Assembly: GCA_900555735.1 (NCBI GenBank) | Contig: USMI01000081.1 | Location: 1 to 8,580 of the forward strand | From: an uncultured Eubacteriales bacterium | GTDB lineage: Bacteria; Bacillota; Clostridia; Oscillospirales; Oscillospiraceae | Direction of reading: 5' to 3' | Length of the DNA stretch: 8,580 nucleotides | Shown here: one piece after another, positions 1-5,149 of the stretch | Numbering within the stretch: position 1 is the stretch's first letter | Layout: the number at the start of each line of letters is the position of its first letter | Translations under genes and position numbers: made by a program | The notes under the pieces: generated by a model | Database searches by the model: none | Told to the model about the DNA's origin: nothing | The model's input: only the letters and a program-made list of their open reading frames with translations

Positions 1-94
1 CGGCTGCGGCGAGTGCCAGACTTCCTGCCAGTCTGCCTGCAAGACCAGCTGCGGTATTGCCAATCAGGCCTGCGAAAACAAGGAGACCAAGTAA
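1..94 (+). CDS. scfA: SCIFF ranthipeptide precursor, C-terminal part
   Basis: This is the 3' end of a ribosomally made peptide precursor; its start lies upstream of the window. Reading from base 2, thirty codons remain before TAA at 92-94. They carry all six cysteines of the SCIFF core in the order CGEC, QTSC, QSAC, KTSC, NQAC, which is the family signature, and end in a charged tail (ENKETK). SCIFF peptides are substrates of a radical SAM/SPASM enzyme that installs thioether links from Cys to a downstream residue (ranthipeptide class). The matching maturase is the next gene, which strengthens the call. One oddity: the residue after the fifth Cys is Gly, whereas the SCIFF sequences I remember have Thr there. 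The biological role of SCIFF peptides is not settled. Identity is near certain; only the leader is unseen. Confidence 0.93.
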   Translation, partial: GCGECQTSCQSACKTSCGIANQACENKETK

Positions 95-113
95 ACGGGT
101 ACTTGAAACTATG

Positions 114-140
114 ATGCCGCCCCTTTCGGGCGGCATTTTT
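114..140 (+). terminator. Intrinsic terminator or attenuator between scfA and scfB
   Basis: A perfect 9-bp stem (114-122 pairs with 128-136, ATGCCGCCC against GGGCGGCAT) has a CTTTC loop and runs straight into T residues at 136-140. It lies 19 bases after the precursor stop and 37 bases before the maturase start. No convincing promoter is visible between 141 and 177, so the maturase is probably expressed by readthrough. That would give much more precursor mRNA than maturase mRNA. Confidence 0.85.
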
Positions 141-177
141 AGCGTGACCCATACTACCGTGAAGGGAATTTCGATAT

Positions 178-1563
178 ATGATCCATCAATACAAACTGGG
201 CGGATATAACATCGTGCTGGATATCTGCTCCGGTTCTGTCCACGCAGTGGACGAGCTGGCCTATGACATCATTGCCATGTTCGAGACCGAGAGCCGCGAC
301 ACTATCATCCGTGAGCTGACCGAAAAGTACCACGCCGCCGAGGGCGTCACGGCGGAGGAGGTGGGCGAGTGCTATGACCAGATCGCGCAGCTGAAGGCGG
401 CTGGCAAGCTGTTCACCGAGGATACCTTCCAGCCTATGGCGGGCGAGCTGAAGGCGCGCACCTCCGGCGTCATCAAGGCGCTGTGCCTGCACATTGCCCA
501 TACCTGCAACCTCAACTGCTCCTACTGCTTCGCCAGTCAGGGCAAGTACCACGGCGACCGCGCCCTGATGAGCTATGAGGTGGGCAAGCGGGCACTGGAT
601 TTCCTGATTGAAAATTCCGGCTCCCGCCACAATCTGGAGGTAGACTTCTTCGGCGGCGAGCCGCTGATGAACTTCGACGTGGTGAAGCAGCTGGTAGCCT
701 ACGCCCGCTTCATTGAGAAGCAGCATAACAAGCATTTCCGCTTTACACTGACCACCAACGGCGTGCTGATCGACGATGACGTCATCGACTTTGCCAACCG
801 TGAGATGAGCAACGTGGTGCTGAGTCTGGACGGCCGCAAGGAGGTTCACGACCGCTATCGCGTGGACTATGCCGGAAACGGCAGCTGGGAGAAGATCGTT
901 CCCAAGTTCCAGAAGCTGGTGGCTGCCCGCGACGGGAAGAACTACTATATGCGGGGCACCTTCACCCACGCCAACCCGGACTTTCTGGAGGATATCAAGA
1001 CCATGCTGGATCTGGGCTTCTCCGAACTGAGCATGGAGCCTGTGGTGGCCGCCGCCGACGATCCCTCCGCTCTGACCGAGGCGGACAGAGCCGTGGTCAT
1101 GGAGCAGTACGAGAAGCTGGCGGAGCTGATGCTGGAGCGTGACAGGGAAGGAAAGCCCTTTACCTTCTACCACTACATGATCGACCTGAAGGGCGGCCCC
1201 TGCATCTATAAGCGCATTTCCGGCTGCGGCTCCGGCACGGAGTATATGGCCGTTACCCCGTGGGGCGACCTGTATCCCTGCCACCAGTTCGTGGGCGACG
1301 AGAAATTCAAGCTGGGCGATATCTGGCACGGGGTGGACAACCACGCCATTCAGGACGAATTCGCCTCCTGTAACGTCTACGCCCGCGAGGAGTGCCGCGA
1401 CTGCTGGGCGCGTCTGTACTGCTCCGGAGGCTGTGCCGCCAACGCCTATCACGCCACCGGTTCCGTCCGCGGCGTGTACAAGGCGGGCTGCGAGCTGTTC
1501 CGCAAGCGCATGGAGTGCGCCATCATGGTGGCGGTGGCCCGCGAGCTGGGCGGCGCTCAATGA
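178..1563 (+). CDS. scfB: SCIFF maturase, radical SAM/SPASM thioether synthase
   Basis: A 461-residue radical SAM enzyme predicted to form Cys-derived thioether crosslinks in the SCIFF precursor encoded just upstream. Residues 1-85 resemble the PqqD-like RiPP recognition element that binds the leader peptide. The radical SAM core follows: CNLNCSYC gives the [4Fe-4S] ligands C110, C114 and C117, and FFGGEP (158-162) is the SAM-binding GGE region. The last 120 residues form a Cys-rich SPASM/twitch domain for auxiliary clusters (C342, C350, C368, C398, C406, C409, C415, C419, C438). The length is typical of SCIFF maturases. ATG at 178 is chosen because it gives the family N-terminus and has a GAAGGGA Shine-Dalgarno at 161-167. 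The stop TGA (1561-1563) overlaps the ATG of the next gene, implying translational coupling. No key residue is missing. The enzyme is cytosolic and oxygen sensitive by family. Confidence 0.95.
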   Translation: MIHQYKLGGYNIVLDICSGSVHAVDELAYDIIAMFETESRDTIIRELTEKYHAAEGVTAEEVGECYDQIAQLKAAGKLFTEDTFQPMAGELKARTSGVIKALCLHIAHTCNLNCSYCFASQGKYHGDRALMSYEVGKRALDFLIENSGSRHNLEVDFFGGEPLMNFDVVKQLVAYARFIEKQHNKHFRFTLTTNGVLIDDDVIDFANREMSNVVLSLDGRKEVHDRYRVDYAGNGSWEKIVPKFQKLVAARDGKNYYMRGTFTHANPDFLEDIKTMLDLGFSELSMEPVVAAADDPSALTEADRAVVMEQYEKLAELMLERDREGKPFTFYHYMIDLKGGPCIYKRISGCGSGTEYMAVTPWGDLYPCHQFVGDEKFKLGDIWHGVDNHAIQDEFASCNVYAREECRDCWARLYCSGGCAANAYHATGSVRGVYKAGCELFRKRMECAIMVAVARELGGAQ

Positions 1564-2894
1564 GTACCCCCATCTGCGATTTCGTCCGCCGCTACCGGAA
1601 CAGCGATGCCGTCCGGCTCCACATGCCGGGCCACAAGGGGAAGCCCCTTCTGGGCTTCGAGCCATGGGATATCACGGAGATCGACGGCGCTGACGAGCTG
1701 TTTACCGCCGACGGCATCATCGCCGAGAGCGAGGCGCAGGCCGGCGCCCTGTTCGGCGCGCATACGGTGTATTCCACCGGCGGTTCCACCCTGTGTATCC
1801 AGACCATGCTGCACCTGACGGCGCTGTACGCCGCGTCAAAAGGGAAGAGACCCCGTATTCTGGCGGCCCGCAATGCCCATAAGGCTTTCGTCAATGCCGC
1901 CGCCCTGCTGGATATCGACGTCCGGTGGCTCTATCCGGAGACAGACAGCGGCTATGTCAGCTGTCCGGTGACGGCGCAGCAGGTGACACAGGCGCTGGCA
2001 GAGCAGCCGTCCATTACGGCGGTATACCTTACCAGTCCGGATTATCTGGGAAATATGCAGGATATTCAGGGCATTGCCGAGGTTTGCCATCGTGCCAATG
2101 TGCTGCTGCTGGTGGACAACGCCCACGGCGCGTATCTGAAATTCCTGCCTCAGCCCCGCCATCCCATGGATCTGGGTGCGGATATGTGCTGCGATTCCGC
2201 CCACAAGACGCTGGGCGTTATCACCGGCGGCGCATATCTGCATATTTCCCGCACCGCACCGGCGCTGCTGGCCCGTCAGGCCAAGGCATCCATGGCACTG
2301 TTCGGCTCCAGCAGCCCGTCCTATCTCATTTTACAGTCGCTGGACGCCGCTAATGACCGGATGGAAGCCTTTTCCCGGCAGCTGGCGGAATTCCTGCCTG
2401 TTGTAGACGGGCTGAAGGCCCGTCTGGCGGCCCATGGCTATGGGCTGGCCGGGGAGGAACCTCTGAAGCTGACACTCTGTCCCAAGTCCTTCGGCTACAC
2501 CGGAACGGAGATCGCCGGGATACTGGAGCGCCACGGAATGTACCCGGAGTTTTACGACCCGGATCATGTGGTGCTGATGCTGACGCCCTATAACGACACT
2601 GATGAATTGAACCGGCTGGAGATGGTGCTTTGCGGCCTGCCGCGAAAGGCGCCTGTCACCGCCGTGCCGCCGTCCGCACCGCGCCCTGTGCCGGTGCTGA
2701 CGCCCCGTCAGGCCATTCTGTCGGAGAGCGAGACGCTTCCAATCGCGCAATGCCTGAACCGCGTCTCCGCTGCGGCAGCCATCAGCTGTCCGCCGGCTAT
2801 TCCGCTGGCCGTATGCGGCGAGCGGATCGACCGACAGGTGCTGGACTGCTTCTGGTATTATGGCATCACCCACTGCGTGGTGGTAAAAGAGTAA
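1560..2894 (+). CDS. Orn/Lys/Arg decarboxylase family PLP enzyme
   Basis: A 444-residue fold-type I PLP enzyme of the short (YaaO/SpeA-like) Orn/Lys/Arg decarboxylase family, expected to decarboxylate a basic amino acid to a polyamine or diamine; the substrate cannot be told from sequence. Near the N-terminus HMPGHKG (21-27) is the family hallmark. VDNAHG (185-190) supplies Asp186, which should contact the PLP ring nitrogen, and CDSAHKT (211-217) holds the Schiff-base lysine K216. The C-terminal part (about 380-444, with PPAIPLAVCGERI) is the family's small C-terminal domain. The open frame extends upstream to 1392, but ATG 1560 is chosen: homology begins there and it makes a four-base ATGA overlap with the maturase stop. 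No strong Shine-Dalgarno precedes it, so translation probably depends on ribosomes finishing scfB. Its place in a ranthipeptide operon is unexpected; it could be a metabolic passenger or a functional partner. Confidence 0.9.
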   Translation: MSTPICDFVRRYRNSDAVRLHMPGHKGKPLLGFEPWDITEIDGADELFTADGIIAESEAQAGALFGAHTVYSTGGSTLCIQTMLHLTALYAASKGKRPRILAARNAHKAFVNAAALLDIDVRWLYPETDSGYVSCPVTAQQVTQALAEQPSITAVYLTSPDYLGNMQDIQGIAEVCHRANVLLLVDNAHGAYLKFLPQPRHPMDLGADMCCDSAHKTLGVITGGAYLHISRTAPALLARQAKASMALFGSSSPSYLILQSLDAANDRMEAFSRQLAEFLPVVDGLKARLAAHGYGLAGEEPLKLTLCPKSFGYTGTEIAGILERHGMYPEFYDPDHVVLMLTPYNDTDELNRLEMVLCGLPRKAPVTAVPPSAPRPVPVLTPRQAILSESETLPIAQCLNRVSAAAAISCPPAIPLAVCGERIDRQVLDCFWYYGITHCVVVKE

Positions 2895-2898
2895 GCGT

Positions 2899-2929
2899 AT
2901 GAGAGCCATGGCAGCGCCATGGCTCTCAT
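2899..2929 (+). terminator. Perfect 14-bp hairpin after the decarboxylase gene
   Basis: Arms 2899-2912 and 2916-2929 are perfectly complementary (ATGAGAGCCATGGC and its complement) around an AGC loop, five bases after the stop codon. Position fits a transcription terminator ending the SCIFF unit. The following bases (TGTAAGTAAAA) lack a real T-run, so termination may be weak or the hairpin may instead protect the mRNA 3' end. Confidence 0.55.
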
Positions 2930-2941
2930 TGTAAGTAAAAT

Positions 2942-2959
2942 GCACAAAACAACTTGTGC
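2942..2959. repeat. Short inverted repeat upstream of the MATE promoter
   Basis: GCACAA (2942-2947) and TTGTGC (2954-2959) form an inverted repeat with a 6-base spacer, 30 bases upstream of the -35 box of the next promoter. It could be an operator or activator site. The AT-rich stretch between it and the -35 (2961-2983) could act as an UP element. Half-sites of six bases can occur by chance, so this is tentative. Confidence 0.3.
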
Positions 2960-2989
2960 GAATTTGTTGCTTTTTAACATAAGCGGCCA

Positions 2990-3018
2990 TTGACTTTGCC
3001 CCACATACAGCTTATAAT
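2990..3018 (+). promoter_or_regulatory. Sigma-A promoter for the MATE-phosphatase gene
   Basis: TTGACT (2990-2995) and a perfect TATAAT (3013-3018) are separated by exactly 17 bases. This is nearly the full housekeeping consensus. Transcription would start near 3025, leaving a leader of about 30 bases before the ATG at 3057. Confidence 0.85.
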
Positions 3019-3032
3019 CGTTCAGCAAAATC

Positions 3033-3056
3033 AAAGAGGAAAAGTCGAGACTTTTT
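3033..3056 (+). promoter_or_regulatory. Distant Shine-Dalgarno and small hairpin before the MATE start
   Basis: The best Shine-Dalgarno, AAAGAGGA (3033-3040), ends 16 bases before ATG 3057, which is unusually far. The intervening bases can fold into a 6-bp stem (3040-3045 with 3050-3055, AAAAGT against ACTTTT) with a CGAG loop. Folding would bring the Shine-Dalgarno and the ATG close together. A weaker GTCGAGA at 3044-3050 is at normal distance, and an in-frame ATG at 3099 has no Shine-Dalgarno. Confidence 0.4.
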
Positions 3057-5015
3057 ATGGAACGGAAGAGTCATACCATCAAGTCGCTTTTCCAGCCCAT
3101 GGATCTGACACAGGGGACATGCTGGAAAACGATCCTTATCTTTTCACTGCCCATTATATTATCCTACCTTTTGCAGCAGGTGTATTCCATCAGTGACGCG
3201 GCCATCGTGGGCCAGACACTGACGGCGCAGGAGGTGGCCGGTGTCAATGATACCACGTCGCTGGTGTTTATCTTTTTGCAGTTTGCCTTCGGCGTCAGCG
3301 CAGGCTTCTGCGTGGTTACCTCATGCAGCGTAGGCTGCCGCGATCAGGCGGGTGTTCGCCGCTCGCTGGCCACGCAGATCATCCTGTCCGCGGTGCTGAC
3401 GGTGCTGCTGACGGCTCTGGCTCTGTCGCTGCTGAATCCCATGCTGGCGTGGATCAACGTAACGCCGGACAACGGCGAGGTCTATCGCGCGGCGTTTACC
3501 TACTGCGCCATCATTTTCGCCGGTATCGGCGCGCAGCTGTTCTATAACTTCATCTGCTCGTTCCTGCGCAGCATGGGTGATTCGGTGACACCTCTGCTGT
3601 TCCTGCTGTTTTCCACAGTGCTGAACGTGGGATTGGATCTGTTGTTCATCATCGTGTTTCGGTGGGGTGTGGCAGGCGCGGCCATTGCCACCGTGACGGC
3701 GCAGCTGATCAGCACCGTGGCCTGCTTTATCTATGCCTTCGCCCACTATCCAGACATCCGGCTTCGTCGGGAGGACTGGCGCATCACATGGTGGGATGTG
3801 CGCCGCCATGTGACGCAGGGTGTCCCGTTGGGCTTACAGTTTTCCGTGCTGGCCATCGGCATCATTGTGATGCAGAGCGTTGTGGTGCAGTTTGATACAC
3901 TGGGCGGCCAAATGGTCTCCAGCGCCGCACAGAACGGCTTCGGCGCGGCTAACAAGCTGTCCAATCTGGCGGCTACCCCCATGAACGGACTGGGCGCGGC
4001 CATGACCAGCTTCACCGCACAGAATCTTGGCGCAGGCAAGCCGGAGCGCATCAAGAAGGGTACCCTTCAGGCACTGGTCATGACGGCACTGATCGCGGCG
4101 GTCGCCGTGGCTGCCGGACTGCTGGTAATGCGGGACGGCTTCTACCTCCATGTGTTCCTCAGCGCCGACAAGGTGACGGAGGAGACCGTCCGCTACGGCA
4201 ATACCTTCCTGTATGTGGATTTCAGCATGTACCTGTTTCTGGGCTTTATCTTCATGGTACGCAACTGCGTGCAGGGTATCGGGAAGTCGCAGTTCGTGCT
4301 GGGCGCGGGCGCGGCGGAGCTGGTGGCCCGTGTCACGGTGTGTCTGCTGCTGCCGCCGCTTTTCGCCGGAGGTCCGGTCAACGCCGAGGCCGGGGCGCTG
4401 GCGTTCTATGCCCTGTGCGCGGCTGATCCCTTTGCGTGGGTCGCTGCCGACTCCGTGCTGCTGGTGCCGTTCATCCGCAACATCATGAAGAAAGATTATC
4501 GCTATATGTATAAGCGCAATACCCACCACTACGAGCTGGAAAGCGAGAGGAGCTGGCCCATGACAAGAATACTGTTTGTGTGCCTTGGCAATATCTGCCG
4601 CAGTCCCATGGCAGAGTTCATCATGAAGGACATGGTGAAAAAGGCCGGTCTGGTCGACCGGTTCGAGATTGCCTCCGCCGCCACCAGCCGGGAGGAGATC
4701 GGCAATCCTGTGTATCCGCCTGCCCGTCAGAAGCTGGCCCAGCACGGCATCGGCTGCAAGGGCAAGGTGGCCCGCCAGCTGTGTGCGGAGGATTACGGCT
4801 ATTATGACCTGCTGATCGGCATGGAGGAGGCCAACCTGCGGAACATGCGCCGTATCTGCGGCGGCGATCCGGAGGGAAAGATGCACCTGATACTGGAGGG
4901 TACTGCTCATCCCGGCGATGTGGCTGACCCGTGGTATACGGGGGACTTCGACACGGCGTGGCGGGATATCGAGGATGGCTGCCGTGCGCTGCTGGCGCGG
5001 CTGACACAGGAATAA
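3057..5015 (+). CDS. MATE-family efflux transporter fused in frame to LMW tyrosine phosphatase
   Basis: One uninterrupted frame of 652 codons encodes two complete proteins end to end. Residues 1-485 are a MATE (NorM/DinF-type) cation-coupled exporter. The family N-terminus DLTQG (16-20) leads into helix 1 with ISDAAIVG (45-52), and about twelve hydrophobic helices follow, near 25, 65, 105, 145, 178, 204, 255, 300, 338, 385, 413 and 447. MATE proteins usually end at about 450-480 residues, so the transporter is full length. A charged tail (KKDYRYMYKRN onward) and a short linker lead to residues 502-652, a full LMW-PTP with P-loop Cys509 to Arg515 and the acid Asp624 in DPWY. Twelve helices would put the phosphatase in the cytoplasm. 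I know of no standard MATE-PTP fusion. It may be a true fusion, or a stop lost between two operon genes, because a good internal ribosome site sits at the junction. The drug or metabolite exported cannot be predicted. Confidence 0.85.
   Translation: MERKSHTIKSLFQPMDLTQGTCWKTILIFSLPIILSYLLQQVYSISDAAIVGQTLTAQEVAGVNDTTSLVFIFLQFAFGVSAGFCVVTSCSVGCRDQAGVRRSLATQIILSAVLTVLLTALALSLLNPMLAWINVTPDNGEVYRAAFTYCAIIFAGIGAQLFYNFICSFLRSMGDSVTPLLFLLFSTVLNVGLDLLFIIVFRWGVAGAAIATVTAQLISTVACFIYAFAHYPDIRLRREDWRITWWDVRRHVTQGVPLGLQFSVLAIGIIVMQSVVVQFDTLGGQMVSSAAQNGFGAANKLSNLAATPMNGLGAAMTSFTAQNLGAGKPERIKKGTLQALVMTALIAAVAVAAGLLVMRDGFYLHVFLSADKVTEETVRYGNTFLYVDFSMYLFLGFIFMVRNCVQGIGKSQFVLGAGAAELVARVTVCLLLPPLFAGGPVNAEAGALAFYALCAADPFAWVAADSVLLVPFIRNIMKKDYRYMYKRNTHHYELESERSWPMTRILFVCLGNICRSPMAEFIMKDMVKKAGLVDRFEIASAATSREEIGNPVYPPARQKLAQHGIGCKGKVARQLCAEDYGYYDLLIGMEEANLRNMRRICGGDPEGKMHLILEGTAHPGDVADPWYTGDFDTAWRDIEDGCRALLARLTQE
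4545..4552 (+). promoter_or_regulatory. Internal Shine-Dalgarno for the phosphatase domain
   Basis: GAGAGGAG ends 7 bases before the in-frame ATG at 4560, which is ideal Shine-Dalgarno sequence and spacing. It lies inside the MATE tail coding sequence. It suggests that the phosphatase was, or still is, started independently. Confidence 0.65.
4560..5015 (+). CDS. Low-molecular-weight protein tyrosine phosphatase (internal start, domain of the fusion)
   Basis: Starting at ATG 4560 the frame gives a 151-residue protein, the usual size of a free LMW-PTP. In this numbering the N-terminal strand RILFV leads to the P-loop CLGNICRS, with nucleophile Cys8, a second Cys13 and Arg14. Ser15-Pro-Met-Ala-Glu follows as in the family. 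The DPWY motif at 123-126 provides the general acid Asp123. The domain should dephosphorylate phosphotyrosine or phosphoarginine in cytosolic proteins; such enzymes often oppose bacterial tyrosine or arginine kinases, but no kinase is in the window. It shares the transporter's frame without a stop, so this entry marks a probable second product alongside the full fusion. The paired P-loop cysteines could allow reversible oxidation control, as known in the family. Domain identity is certain; independent translation is inferred from the ribosome site. Confidence 0.65.
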   Translation: MTRILFVCLGNICRSPMAEFIMKDMVKKAGLVDRFEIASAATSREEIGNPVYPPARQKLAQHGIGCKGKVARQLCAEDYGYYDLLIGMEEANLRNMRRICGGDPEGKMHLILEGTAHPGDVADPWYTGDFDTAWRDIEDGCRALLARLTQE

Positions 5016-5029
5016 GTGCAAGATCAGAG

Positions 5030-5062
5030 CGGGCGGAAAGAAGAGGATTTTCCGCCCGTTTT
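5030..5062 (+). terminator. Intrinsic terminator after the phosphatase domain
   Basis: A perfect 10-bp stem (5030-5039 with 5049-5058, CGGGCGGAAA against TTTCCGCCCG) has a 9-base purine-rich loop and is followed by TTTT at 5059-5062. It lies 14 bases after the TAA stop and separates this unit from the iron-transport operon. Confidence 0.85.
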
Positions 5063-5077
5063 GCCATGAAAAACGTC

Positions 5078-5106
5078 TTGACGATACCTCCTTATTACGA
5101 TACACT
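5078..5106 (+). promoter_or_regulatory. Probable promoter of the feoAB operon
   Basis: TTGACG (5078-5083) and TACACT (5101-5106) are 17 bases apart. The -35 is strong and the -10 matches four of six consensus bases. It sits just after the terminator and 44 bases before the feoAB start. I could not find a Fur or DtxR-type palindrome around it, although iron control would be expected. Confidence 0.6.
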
Positions 5107-5149
5107 TACACTGAGAGAAGGGACGAATCCATAAGGGAAGGATACATAT

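Noticed and set aside
1392..1559. Upstream extension of the decarboxylase frame
   Set aside because: The 56 added residues are Arg/Gly/His-rich and are an out-of-frame reading of the maturase SPASM domain; family homology starts at the ATG at 1560.
154..1665. Minus-strand open frame of about 500 codons
   Set aside because: It lies fully antisense to the maturase, whose motifs are unmistakable. High G+C and third-base bias keep the opposite frame open; the translation has no recognisable domain.
4486..4563. Conventional ATGA overlap ending the MATE gene at TGA 4561-4563 in another frame, implying a recent frameshift
   Set aside because: That frame has a stop at 4486-4488, and its reading after that does not look better than the charged tail in the actual frame. 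A stop-loss at TGG 4554-4556 is simpler, though an indel cannot be excluded.
3834..5105. Minus-strand open frame of about 420 codons
   Set aside because: Antisense to the MATE-phosphatase gene and running through its terminator; His- and Gln-rich nonsense-like composition typical of a shadow frame.
5108..5141. TPP riboswitch-like CTGAGAGAAGGGAC stretch in the feoAB leader
   Set aside because: Only the CTGAGA part resembles the motif; the second conserved half and the required stems are absent, and the leader is too short.
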